Part shown: piece after piece, positions 29,701 through 38,198 of the stretch
Layout: the number at the start of each line of letters is the position of its first letter
How positions within the stretch are numbered: the stretch's first letter is position 1
Assembly: GCA_019242475.1 (NCBI GenBank)
Contig: JAFAVK010000034.1
Coordinates: 1 to 64,000 of the forward strand
DNA length: 64,000 nucleotides
Direction: 5' to 3'
Source: Acidobacteriota bacterium
Lineage (GTDB): Bacteria > Acidobacteriota > Blastocatellia > Pyrinomonadales > Pyrinomonadaceae
The notes under the pieces: generated by a model
What the model saw: only the letters and a program-made list of their open reading frames with translations
Database searches by the model: none
What the model was told of the DNA's origin: nothing
Position numbers and translations under genes: made by a program

Positions 29701-32328
29701 GGCCCCGAACTCGATGAAGCTCGGGGAGTAGGCGGTCGCGACGTTGGGCCTCTGCGCGTCGTCGTCGTAGATAGCCACGCCGCTCGTGCTGCTGCTGCTC
29801 GTCCGCGAGACGGCGACCGAGTTGGGTTTGCCCGGCAAGGCGGCGAGGTCGAGCGCCTTGTTGGGGCCGTAGTACTGGCTGGTGCCGAGGGAGAACTGGA
29901 GCCCCGCGGTGTTGTTCGTCAGGTCGAAGCGCCGCACGGCCCCCGCCCCGTCGAGCCCCACGTAGAGGTAGTGCGCGTCGTCGGTCAGGGCCACCCGGTT
30001 CGGCTCGCTGCCGACGAAGACGGACGTGCCGACGGTCTCGGTCGCCGGGTCTACGGGCGTGACGGAATTCCCGGAGGCGCCGGCGCTGCCCGGCACGCTC
30101 GCGTAGAGCAGCTTGCGCGTCGGCTCGTAGACGAGGTCGTTCGTCGGCAGCGTCAACTGGCTCACGTCGATGACGGGCGCGGCGGGCGTCGGCGTCGGCG
30201 TCGGGGTCGGCACGGCGGGCGGCGCGGCGGGCGCCGCGCCGGAGACGAGCGAGGTCTGCACCAGGAAGACCTGGCCGGCCGCGGTCACCGTGCTGTCGTA
30301 GTAGCTGCTGTTGCCCGTGGTGCGGAAGGCGAGGCCGTCGGCGCCCCAGCGCACCAGGGCCGCGGGCATGCCGACGAGGCCCGGGATGTCGAGCGTCCCG
30401 ACCGGCAGGAAGGTGTTGATGTCGTAGGCGCGCAGCGTGGCGCCGCCGCTGCCGTTCGACGTGAGGAAGAAGACGCGCCCGTGGTCGGGGTCGGGCGCGA
30501 CCAGCGGCCCCCAGGTGTTACTGGTGACCCCCGGGAAGGTGCCCTTGAGCGTCCCCGTCTCCGGGTCGATGACCTTCCCGTATCGGCTGTAGATCGTCTC
30601 GCCGGCGACGCGGAAGTCGCCGGTCGTCCCGCCCCCGTAGATGGCGCCGGACACGCTGACGCCGGACGCGCCGACCGAGAGCTTCTGGAAGTCCTGATAC
30701 GAGCCCGAGTTGTAGAGCGTCGAAGGCTTGGCCGAAGGTTCGAGGGCGTCGCCCCCGACCGCCGTCCCTTGACGCTGAGTGCCGCCGTCGTAGACGGCCA
30801 CGCTCAGCGAGTAGTAGCTCGACCCCACGCCCCTCGCGACGGCCACCAGGTCGGGCTGGCCGGCCAACGTCGCGAGGTCGCGCGCGTAGTAAGGCCCGTC
30901 GTACTGGCTGCCGCCCAGGGAGAACTGGAGTCCCGCGGTGTTGTTCGTCAAATCGAAGCGCCGCACGGCCCCCGCCCCGTCGAGCCCCACGTAGAGGTAG
31001 TGCGTGTCGTCGGTCAGGGCCACCCTGTTCGGCTCGCTGCCGACGAACGTGGAGGCGCCCAGGGCGCCCGTCACGGGGTCGATGGCCGTGACGGTGTTGC
31101 CGGCCGCGCCCGCCACGCTGGGCACGCTCGCGTAGAGCGCCTGCCGGCCCGGGTCGTAGGTGAGGTCGTTGGCCGGGAGCGCGAGCTGGCGGACGTAGGT
31201 GACGGGCGTCGGCGTCGGCGTCGGCGTGGGGGTCGGCGTGGGCGTCGGCGTCGGCGTCGGCACCGGCTCGGCCGAAGGGATGAGCGTGGTCTGGACGACG
31301 TAGAGCTGGCCGTCGGGCGCGCCGTTGTAGTTGCGCACGCGGAAGGCCACGCCGTTGGCGCCCCAGCGCACGAAGCTCGCGGGCGAGGAGTTCGAGACGG
31401 GGATCTGCACCGAGCCGAGCATGACGAAGGTGTTGATGTCGTAGGCGCGCAGCGTCACCGCCGGGTTGATGCCCGGGGTCGGGACGAGGAAGTAGACGCG
31501 CCCGGCCGCCGCGTCCGGCTGGACGAGGGCGCCGCTGTAGGACGTGAGGTCGGGGAAAGTCCCCTGGAGCGCGCCCGTCGCGGCGTCGTAGACCTGCCCC
31601 GTAGGCATGTAGACGCGCCCGCCCGCGACGCGGAAGTCGCCGCCGCCGCTGACGGAGGTCGTGCTCGTGAGCGTCGCCCCGCCGGCGGCGACGGAGATTT
31701 TATACAGCGACGACCCGACGCCGTAGAGCGTGTCGGCCGCCGCCCCGAATTCGAGGTAGGGGCTGTTATAGATCGAGTTGACGGCCGTCGCGCGGCGCAC
31801 GTCGTCGTCGTAGACGGCGACCCCCGAGTTGCCCGAGACGGCGAGCGATTCGGCCTTCCCCGGCACGACGGCGAAGTCGAAGGGGGCGTAGGGGGCAGAG
31901 GTCGGCGTGCTCCTGAGGGCGAACTGGAGGCCCGGCGTCTGCGTCGTGAGGTCGAAGCGGCGGACGGCCGTCGCGCCTTCGAGGTAGGAGTAGAGGTACT
32001 TCCCGTCGTTGGAGACGGCGAGCTTACCCGGCTCGCTGCCGATGAAGACGGGTGCCCCCACGGCGCCCGTGGACGGGTCTACGGGCGTGATGCTGTTGCC
32101 GCCGGCGCCCGCGCTCGAAGGCACGCTCACGTAGAGCTTCTTCGAGACGGCGTCGTAGACGAGGTCGTTGGCCGTGAGCGGAATTCTGCGGACGAAGGTC
32201 GAGTCGGCGGCCGAGGCCGTGCCCCCCGAAAAGGCCCGGGGCAGGAGCCAGGCCGCCCCCGACAGGAAAGCGAATGCGAGCAGGCAGGCGTAGGCCGCCC
32301 TCCGGCCGCCGCGGCGTGAAAACAACAT
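26719..32328 (-). CDS. giant exported protein: three propeller repeats, five Calx-beta domains, DUF4214
   Basis: 1869 residues. Signal peptide (1-42), then three homologous units of about 330-350 residues with YncE/propeller-like strands (LPANDLTYDPGRQALYASVP type), each starting with a Val-Arg/Gln-Leu segment and separated by Thr-Pro repeats (PTPTPTPT linkers near 357-376 and 705-720). Five Calx-beta domains follow from about 1060 to 1560 (TVNYATSDGTAKAGQDYTA type, each ending TIYDDD or TIKDND). The last 270 residues contain DUF4214 (FVRQHYHDFLNREPDQSGLDFW and a second copy YYGYLRRNPD). Probably a surface or matrix adhesion protein; Calx-beta domains bind calcium in known cases. Internal DNA identity shows recent repeat copying. 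Confidence 0.9.
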   Translation of the reverse strand: MLFSRRGGRRAAYACLLAFAFLSGAAWLLPRAFSGGTASAADSTFVRRIPLTANDLVYDAVSKKLYVSVPSSAGAGGNSITPVDPSTGAVGAPVFIGSEPGKLAVSNDGKYLYSYLEGATAVRRFDLTTQTPGLQFALRSTPTSAPYAPFDFAVVPGKAESLAVSGNSGVAVYDDDVRRATAVNSIYNSPYLEFGAAADTLYGVGSSLYKISVAAGGATLTSTTSVSGGGDFRVAGGRVYMPTGQVYDAATGALQGTFPDLTSYSGALVQPDAAAGRVYFLVPTPGINPAVTLRAYDINTFVMLGSVQIPVSNSSPASFVRWGANGVAFRVRNYNGAPDGQLYVVQTTLIPSAEPVPTPTPTPTPTPTPTPTPTPVTYVRQLALPANDLTYDPGRQALYASVPSVAGAAGNTVTAIDPVTGALGASTFVGSEPNRVALTDDTHYLYVGLDGAGAVRRFDLTNNTAGLQFSLGGSQYDGPYYARDLATLAGQPDLVAVARGVGSSYYSLSVAVYDGGTQRQGTAVGGDALEPSAKPSTLYNSGSYQDFQKLSVGASGVSVSGAIYGGGTTGDFRVAGETIYSRYGKVIDPETGTLKGTFPGVTSNTWGPLVAPDPDHGRVFFLTSNGSGGATLRAYDINTFLPVGTLDIPGLVGMPAALVRWGADGLAFRTTGNSSYYDSTVTAAGQVFLVQTSLVSGAAPAAPPAVPTPTPTPTPAAPVIDVSQLTLPTNDLVYEPTRKLLYASVPGSAGASGNSVTPVDPATETVGTSVFVGSEPNRVALTDDAHYLYVGLDGAGAVRRFDLTNNTAGLQFSLGTSQYYGPNKALDLAALPGKPNSVAVSRTSSSSTSGVAIYDDDAQRPNVATAYSPSFIEFGAAADTLYATSSSSSNLLKMTVDAQGAANVTATPAGASGDFRLAGGRIYMPSGQVYDAATGNLIGKFAVQTYYNLVAPDPANGRVYFLLGSDYYSGSTPVTLTLKAFDIDTFRPLGSVQVPGIAAQPTSLVRWGANGLAFRTGPNSYTGAGASPGNQIFLVRTSLVPSNEVIPTKVKFTLSNYTVNEYGQNATVSVTRSGDSTAPATVNYATSDGTAKAGQDYTATSGTLTFAGGETSKTFNVPITNDNLYEGSETINLTLSGPGGATLGSPSTATLTIYDDDSKPYIYVNNPSMTETDTGTADLTFTVSITNLTVEDVSINYATANGTATAGSDYVAASGTVTIPAGSTTGTFTVKVNGDYTVEPDEYFYVNMTNPVGGYIASPQAVGTIRNNDAPGGFVFDAAAYTVTEGAGPLAVTVKRLGGASGTVSVDYATADVTAKAGQDYTAASGTLTFAEGETSKTFNLAVIDDAVAESDETITLLLGNATGGAKYGTPSAATVTIKDNDAPGTLVFSAAAYTVAEGAGSVAVTVSRTGGMSEGVTVNYEATDGTAKAGQDYTATSGTLTFAGGETSKTFNVPIIDDGTQEPDETVSLRLSGVTGGAALGTPAAATIIIHDDDQPFFHLAAANYEVAEGAGQVLMKVMRGGDASAAATVTYSTADGTATEMSDYGLTLGTLRFAPGETEKTLAVLVNDDAITEPDETFLVTLGSATGAVVGTPATATVTIDGAEEASQANPLDDARFFVRQHYHDFLNREPDQSGLDFWTGEIEQCGADAGCREGKRINVSAAFFLSIEFQQTGYLVYRLNQAAFDAGARQRWRTFLGDTQEIGRGVQVGVGDWAGRLEANKQAFVAQFVARPEFVAAYGGMGNGQFVDALNANTYDPLAPGLGGALTQAERDQLVSDLEQSRKTRAEVLRAVAENAEFSRRQSNRAFVLMQYYGYLRRNPDSAPDTNFDGYNFWLSKLNEFGGDFVRAEMVKAFLDSIEYRKRFGQ

Positions 32329-32587
32329 TTGAGATACCTCTTGAGGTTATGGGGCTGTGCGGTCTAAGGGCCGCGTCGTTTCTCAGGCGGCCTCTTCTGT
32401 CGGGAAGAAGTCGGCGCCGGGCGTCGTCAAGCCGCCGAGGCACCTGGCACGCGCGCCGCGGCGAGGTACGTGACCGGGGTCACGTGGCGGAAAAATTTTT
32501 AAGGGAGGTCGCGTGAAGCGCCCACCGTCGTGGAGTCTCTAAATGAGCGGTAGAAAGGCGGGCCGGGTCGGCCGCCTTGTAAAGGTT

Positions 32588-35500
32588 TCAGTCGCTCGCG
32601 GCCTGGAGGCGCATCTGGCGCGCCCCCCCGGCCGCCGGCAGAGTAATACGGAACGTGGTGCCGCGTCCAGGGGCGCTCTCGACGGCGATGTGGCCGGAGT
32701 GCTCCTGCACGATGCCGTAGGAGACGGCGAGCCCGAGCCCCGTGCCGCGCCCGACGCCCTTCGTCGTGAAGAACGGGTCGTAGATGCGCGCGACGTTCTC
32801 GGGCGCGATGCCGATGCCGTTGTCCTCGACCTCGACCGTCAGGGTGTCGCGCTCGTCCGAGGCGCCGGCCCGCAGGGTGATGCGCCCGCCGTCGGGGATG
32901 GCGTCGCGCGCGTTGAGGAGGAGGTTGGTGAAGACCTGTTGCAGCTTGCCGGCGTTGCCGTAGACGCGCGGCAGCTCCGTCTCGTACGCGCGCGCGACCT
33001 CGACGCGGCTCTGGCGGAGCTGCGGTTCGAGGAGTTGCAGCGTGTCGTCGAGCACGCGCGCGAGGTTCACCTCGGCGAACTCGGTCGCGCCGCCCGTGCG
33101 CGAGAAGTTGAGGAGGTTGTTGACGATGCCCGTGGCGCGGTCGGCCTGCCGCCGAATCTTCTGCAAGAGCGCGTGCTTCGGGTCGGTGTCGGCGAGCATG
33201 CCCAAAAGCATCTGCGTGTAGGACGAGACGCCTGTCAGCGGCGTGTTGATCTCGTGCGCGACGCCCGCCGCGAGCAGGCCGATGGAGGAGAGCTTCTCGC
33301 GCTGCTGCAACTGCTCTTCGAGCCGGACGCGCCCCGTCACGTCTTCGAGCACGACGAGCACGCCGCCGTGCACGGCCGCGTCGGCGCGCTTGAGGGGCGC
33401 GAGCGCGATGTTGAGAATCAGCGTTCTTCCATTGCGCGTCGCCGTGTGCAGCTTGTAGATGTTGCGCAGCTCCGTCAGCTCCCAGCCCTGTTCGCCGAGC
33501 GCGAGCCGCAGCGTCTCGGCGAAGTCCTCGGCGAAGAGGTCTTCGACGAGGTGGCCCGTCGCCTCGTCGCGGCGCAGGCCGAGCATCTCTTCGAGCGAGG
33601 AGTTGCAAGCCGTCACACGCCCTTCGTCGTCCACCGTCAGGATGCCGACGTTGATCGACTCGACGATGGACTCGTTGAACTCCTTCAGGAGCGCCAGCTC
33701 TTCGGCCCGCTCCTTCTGCTCCTGGTAGAGCAGGCTGTTCTCGATGGCGACGGCGACGTAGCCCGAGACGGTGCGCAGGATTTCGAGGTCTTCCGAAGAG
33801 AGCAGCGCGCCGCCCGTCGAGCGCCCCAGCCCGATGACCGCCACCATCCGCCCGCGCACGACGCACGGCACGTAGTAGTGGAGCGCGCGGCGCACGAACC
33901 CGTGCGTCTCGGGCGGGAGGTCGAGCCCGTCGGCGCGGACGATGCCGTCCACGGCCGCGCGCGTCCGGATCATCTCGCGGAAGTCGGGCGGGACGATGAC
34001 CTCCGACGAAAGACCGACGGCGCGCGCCACGCGGTAGCCGCCGCCCCCGCCGCGCGCGTCCTCGATGAAGATGGCGACCCGCTCGACGCCCAGGACTTGC
34101 TGGAGGCGGCCGACCAGCGCGTCGAGCAGGGGCTCAAGCGAGGTCGTCGCCGAGAGCGTCCGGCCGAAGTCCAGAAGGCCCGCGCGCAAATCATACCGCT
34201 CGCCGTAGAAGAAGCGGTCGGTGCGCTCCTGCAGGAAGTTCTTCAGGGGCGCGGCCGTCATCACGATCACGGCCATCGCCGCGACCGAGATGAAGACGCG
34301 CATCGTGACGACGCCCGGCGTGATGACCTCGCCGCCGAAGGCGTAGAGCCCCGCCACGTAGACGACCGACCCGATCATCAGGGCGATGGTCAAAGTCGTC
34401 AGCGCGTAGACGGCCGTGCGCCGCACGACCATGTCCACGTCCATCAGGCGGTAGCGCACCACCGAGTTGCCGAACGTGAGCGGGATGAGCACGAGCGGCA
34501 AAACGGCCGCGTCCGTCAACCACTTCCGCGTCGTCTCGCTCAGGAGCCCTTCGCCCACGCCGAAGACGTAGCCGGCCGCGTAGAGCAGCGCGAACGGCAT
34601 CACCGCCAGCGCCGAGCCCCACACGACCCACTTCAACTGCTGCCGGACGATGGCCGACTCGTTCCTCACGAAGCGGCGCACGAGGATGAACGAGCCCGCG
34701 ACGAGCGCCGCCGTCAGGAAGGCCGTCTCCGCCTGCGACAGGCGGACGGGGAAGTCCTCGGGCAGAGCCTCGTAGGCCGCGAAGAGCAGGCCGAAGAGCG
34801 TCGAGCCCGGCCAGCGGTTGTGCAGCGCCGGCGCGAAGTCGTAGAAGCCCACGAGCGCGACGAGCGCCGCGGCCGGCGCGTAGAGCAGGTAGACGAGCCG
34901 CGGCCTTCTCTCCGAGAATCTGTAACGGACGGGGTAGACCGCGCAGAAATGCAAAAGCACCGGCGCGAAGAGCGCGAAGGCCGCGTTGTCTAAGAACTCG
35001 ACGGCGAGGTCGAGGTCTTCCAGCCCGCCGTAGGGCTTGTAGAAGTGGAAGACGAAGGCGACGAGGCAGAGCGTCGCGAAGTGGAGCGCGAAGGGCGCGC
35101 GCCCGCCCTGCTTGAAGAAGACGAAGAGCCCGACCAGCAGGTAGACGACGCCGATGAGGTTGATGTAGAGGTCGCGCGAGGTGAGCGTCCGTTGCGGCGT
35201 CAGGTTGTCGAGGTAGACGTAGTAGTAGCGCGTCTCCTCCGGGTTCGACGGCCGCTCGACGAGGTAGCGCACGCGGCCCCCGACGCCCGCCTCCTCCAAG
35301 TAGACCTGCACGTCGAAGGCGTTGACGACCTGGTCGTCGGTCTTCTCGTCGAGGCTGATGCCGACGAGCCGGTCGCCGGGCATGACGCCGAAGACGCCCT
35401 TGCGGCCCGCGGGCGAGTCCTGCTTGACCGAGCGGGCGACGACGCCCTCGTCGGTCTTCACCCAGTCGATGCCGTCGGTCGGGGGCGCGAGGTGCGTCAG

Positions 35501-35593
35501 GCGCTGCGCGAAGTTGAGCGTGCCGGCCGCGACGAGCACCGCCGCCAAGATCAGCAGCGCCCAGCCCTTCGTCGTCAGCACGGAATCCTTCAT
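32588..35593 (-). CDS. hybrid-length sensor histidine kinase: PDZ, multi-TM, GAF, PAS, HisKA, HATPase
   Basis: 1001 residues from the ATG at 35591-35593. After a first helix, residues about 30-140 form a periplasmic PDZ-like domain (VFGVMPGDRLVGISLDE). About eight membrane helices follow (145-440), then GAF (465-630), PAS (640-760), HisKA with the phospho-His in LAAGVAHEINTPL and HATPase (NLLLNARDAIPDGG, DNGIGI, GTGLGLAVSYGIVQEHSG). No receiver domain. This membrane-embedded PDZ kinase could sense misfolded envelope proteins or peptides. No response regulator is adjacent; the NtrC-type regulator 8 kb away is a possible partner. Confidence 0.9.
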   Translation of the reverse strand: MKDSVLTTKGWALLILAAVLVAAGTLNFAQRLTHLAPPTDGIDWVKTDEGVVARSVKQDSPAGRKGVFGVMPGDRLVGISLDEKTDDQVVNAFDVQVYLEEAGVGGRVRYLVERPSNPEETRYYYVYLDNLTPQRTLTSRDLYINLIGVVYLLVGLFVFFKQGGRAPFALHFATLCLVAFVFHFYKPYGGLEDLDLAVEFLDNAAFALFAPVLLHFCAVYPVRYRFSERRPRLVYLLYAPAAALVALVGFYDFAPALHNRWPGSTLFGLLFAAYEALPEDFPVRLSQAETAFLTAALVAGSFILVRRFVRNESAIVRQQLKWVVWGSALAVMPFALLYAAGYVFGVGEGLLSETTRKWLTDAAVLPLVLIPLTFGNSVVRYRLMDVDMVVRRTAVYALTTLTIALMIGSVVYVAGLYAFGGEVITPGVVTMRVFISVAAMAVIVMTAAPLKNFLQERTDRFFYGERYDLRAGLLDFGRTLSATTSLEPLLDALVGRLQQVLGVERVAIFIEDARGGGGGYRVARAVGLSSEVIVPPDFREMIRTRAAVDGIVRADGLDLPPETHGFVRRALHYYVPCVVRGRMVAVIGLGRSTGGALLSSEDLEILRTVSGYVAVAIENSLLYQEQKERAEELALLKEFNESIVESINVGILTVDDEGRVTACNSSLEEMLGLRRDEATGHLVEDLFAEDFAETLRLALGEQGWELTELRNIYKLHTATRNGRTLILNIALAPLKRADAAVHGGVLVVLEDVTGRVRLEEQLQQREKLSSIGLLAAGVAHEINTPLTGVSSYTQMLLGMLADTDPKHALLQKIRRQADRATGIVNNLLNFSRTGGATEFAEVNLARVLDDTLQLLEPQLRQSRVEVARAYETELPRVYGNAGKLQQVFTNLLLNARDAIPDGGRITLRAGASDERDTLTVEVEDNGIGIAPENVARIYDPFFTTKGVGRGTGLGLAVSYGIVQEHSGHIAVESAPGRGTTFRITLPAAGGARQMRLQAASD

Positions 35594-35944
35594 CGTCTCA
35601 CACGCAACAGCTTTTCGTTCGAGCTTGAGGAGCGCGCCCGGCCCGGTGCCTCTCAAGACCCGGCGGGCTTCGAGCCCTGGTAAATCAAAAGTTTTGAAGC
35701 AAGCTGTATTCCAGCTTAAAGGCCGCCCCCCGTCCTATTTACGCCCCGTCGGCGCGCCCCGACAATCCCTGTGCTGGCGCGTGTTAACCGTCTAGCAAAG
35801 TCCGTTGACTAAAATGCACGGCCCCGGGCGCACTCCGCCTCTGATTCATAATTTCGTATCGCCTCCGAAAATTCGGATAAACCGTTGATACACAAAAGCC
35901 CCGCGCCTTTAGGTGTGAGCGTGGGCGCTGGGACTCTGTCTGAA
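35594..35944. other. 351-base region without a gene
   Basis: Lies between two minus-strand genes and should hold the promoter of the sensor kinase. I see AT-richer stretches (near 35680-35720 and 35850-35885) but no unambiguous -35/-10 pair, no frame with a ribosome site, and no heptamer hairpin. Confidence 0.5.
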
Positions 35945-35970
35945 ACCGGCGGCCCGGGGATGCCGCCGGT
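35945..35970 (-). terminator. candidate terminator after the receptor-like gene
   Basis: ACCGGCGGC (35945-35953) pairs with GCCGCCGGT (35962-35970), loop eight bases, starting four bases after the stop codon on the minus strand; the trailing U-tract is short (TTTC). Confidence 0.6.
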
Positions 35971-35973
35971 GCT

Positions 35974-37800
35974 TTAGAACCTGACCGAAATACCCCCGCG
36001 CAGAGAGCGGCGGGTCGTGCCGAGCGAGAACTGCGTCTCGCCGTCGTCGGCGCCCGTCGCCAGGTCGAGGAGGTTGCGCGCGTCCACGGTCGCCTGCGCG
36101 CGGACGGGCAGGCCGAAGTTGGGCAGCTCCTTCGTGACGAGGATGCTCAAGCTCGGGTCGTAGACGGCGAGCCGGCCCGCGAACGGGTCGATGGCGAAGA
36201 CCGCGGCGCGCGGCGAGAAGCGGAGCACCGTCCGGACGTTCATCCCGTCGAGCAGGCTCGCGTCGAGCTGCGCGGCGGCGGTCTGGAAGAAGGCGCCTTG
36301 GAAGAGCTGGTCGGGGGTCGAGATGCCCTCGGGCGAGAGCTGCTGGCCGCGCCCGAAGGCGTAGCCGGCCGAAGCCTTCAGGCGGCTCGACACGCGCCGC
36401 GTGTAGACGACGCGCAGGCCGCGCGCCCCGCCCTGCTGGTTCGCGATGTCTAAGAGCGCCGCGCCGCCCTCGCCCGTCAAGCCTTCGAGCGGCGTGCTCA
36501 AAAGCCCGACGCCGCGCCCGCTGACGGTGTCGAAGAAGGCGGTCGCCTCGACCGTGGAGTTTTCGTCGAGCACGCGCTCGACGCCGAACTCAAGGCGGTG
36601 GCTGCGTTCGAGCACGGCCTGGCCGTCGATGACGGCGACCGCCTGCCCCGCGTTCTCCTTGAAGACGATCTGGCCGTCCTCGAACTCGACGCCGTCGGCG
36701 CGCGTGCCGGGGTCGGTGCCGGGCGAGAGAGAGGCGTGCAGGCGCGTGCGGGCGTTGGCGTCGAAGGAGACGCCGACGCGCGGCGTGAGCGCGCCCTGGC
36801 CGCCGACGAAGCGCGAGTAGTCGAGCCCGAGCACGACGACCACGCCGTCGCGCACGACCCATTCGTCCACGGCGCGCACGGAGACCTGTTCGAGCTTGTC
36901 GCCCCGCGCGGCGCCGAACCCGAGCTGCGCGCTCGGCGAGACTTCCGACGCGGCGGCCTTCGTCAAAGTCGGCAGCCGCGCGCCGCCGAAGGTCGCGCTG
37001 ATCAGGTGGCGCGAGCCGGCGCGGACGCGCGCGGTCGCTTCCAGACGCTCGAACTCGCCGGCCTGCCCGGCGAAGATGAGCTGCACCTGTCGGTTGACCG
37101 GCGTCGCCACGGCGAAATTGAGCCCCGCGTACGAGCCCGCGCCGGGCACGCCCGACGCGCCGAAGTAGCTCTCGACGTACCCTTGCGTCCGCGTCCGCTT
37201 CGTCCGCTTCTGCTCCGGCTGCGGCTCGTCGGAAAGGGCCGCCTCCTCTTCCGAAGCCTGGGCGCGCTCGTCCTCCTCCAACTCTTCGAGGACGCGGCGG
37301 ACGGTCTCGTCCTCGGCCTCGCCGGCGTTGAAGACGGAGCGGCGGGCGGCGGCGGCGCGGATGCGGAACTTGGGGTCGTTGCGGTCGGCGCGGCGCTCGG
37401 GGCGCGTGTTCCCTTCGCCGACGGGCTGGAGGTTGAAGCGGTAGACGAGTTCGGTCGCGGGCGAGACTTCGACGGAGGAGAAGGTGGCGGGCGTGAACCC
37501 TTCGGCCAGCGCGCGGATCAGGTAGCGGCCGGGCGTGACGCGCGCGGCGAAGGTGCCGTCGGTGCCGCTCCTCGTCTCCTTGACGACCTCGTTGAAGCCG
37601 TCGCGCAGGATTTTCACCAGCGCCCCCGCGACCGGATTGCCCGCGCGGTCGAGGACGGCGCCGCTGATGGTGCCCAGACTGCTGCGGCGCGCCCCCCCCG
37701 GGGGCTCTGCCCCGCGCGCCCGCTGCGCCCCCCCGCCGGCCGCGACGACCGAAAGGGCCGCGAGCAGAACGGGGAAGATGCGCCAGTTGAATTTTCTCAT
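35974..37800 (-). CDS. TonB-receptor-like outer-membrane barrel with carboxypeptidase-regulatory domain
   Basis: 608 residues from ATG 37798-37800 with GGAGG nine bases upstream. Signal peptide, then a CarboxypepD-regulatory beta domain (ISGAVLDRAGNPVAGALVKI, TPGRYLIRALAEGF, residues ~45-130), an acidic/Arg linker (~135-220), and a beta-barrel-like C-terminal half ending GGISVRF with the terminal Phe typical of barrels. I see no plug-domain motif, so it is shorter than SusC/TonB receptors (~1,000 residues) of this architecture. Ligand unknown. Confidence 0.8.
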   Translation of the reverse strand: MRKFNWRIFPVLLAALSVVAAGGGAQRARGAEPPGGARRSSLGTISGAVLDRAGNPVAGALVKILRDGFNEVVKETRSGTDGTFAARVTPGRYLIRALAEGFTPATFSSVEVSPATELVYRFNLQPVGEGNTRPERRADRNDPKFRIRAAAARRSVFNAGEAEDETVRRVLEELEEDERAQASEEEAALSDEPQPEQKRTKRTRTQGYVESYFGASGVPGAGSYAGLNFAVATPVNRQVQLIFAGQAGEFERLEATARVRAGSRHLISATFGGARLPTLTKAAASEVSPSAQLGFGAARGDKLEQVSVRAVDEWVVRDGVVVVLGLDYSRFVGGQGALTPRVGVSFDANARTRLHASLSPGTDPGTRADGVEFEDGQIVFKENAGQAVAVIDGQAVLERSHRLEFGVERVLDENSTVEATAFFDTVSGRGVGLLSTPLEGLTGEGGAALLDIANQQGGARGLRVVYTRRVSSRLKASAGYAFGRGQQLSPEGISTPDQLFQGAFFQTAAAQLDASLLDGMNVRTVLRFSPRAAVFAIDPFAGRLAVYDPSLSILVTKELPNFGLPVRAQATVDARNLLDLATGADDGETQFSLGTTRRSLRGGISVRF

Positions 37801-38198
37801 CGCAGCAAAACCTCCGGGCCGGCCCGGCCGGGACTCCCCTTCCCTCCTCCCGAGCTGACCCCTAGCTTTGTCTATGTCCAGGGCGGCGTCCGGGCGAGGG
37901 TTGGGAGCTGTCTGGGTGTGCGGCTCCAATCCCGGCGTCACGACGAGCGACACTTTTTCAGGCGTAACCCTTCTGTGTGTCCGACCCGCAACAGGCGGAG
38001 ACGGCATTTTCCGCCAACTTCCGGGGGGGTGTCAAGCAGGTCGGCCTTTAAATTCGCAGCCTTCAGTGCCTTGAGATGCTCGCCCGCGAGAGGTTGGTTT
38101 GCCCGCCCCCGGCGCGCGTGCTACGATGCCCGCTCAAAAGTCAGAGGCTCAGAGTTTTGCGTACCGGCCGAGGGTTTCCTTTAAAGCTTTCCGAAGTA
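37801..38198. other. 398-base divergent intergenic region
   Basis: Separates the divergent receptor-like gene and the M16 peptidase, so it should hold two promoters. Frames extend both genes upstream but without ribosome sites. I see no repeat or clear operator. Confidence 0.5.

Noticed and set aside
29971..32319. 782-codon plus-strand open frame opposite the giant repeat protein
   Set aside because: Low-complexity Arg/Asp/Val translation with no domain; antisense shadow of the propeller repeats.
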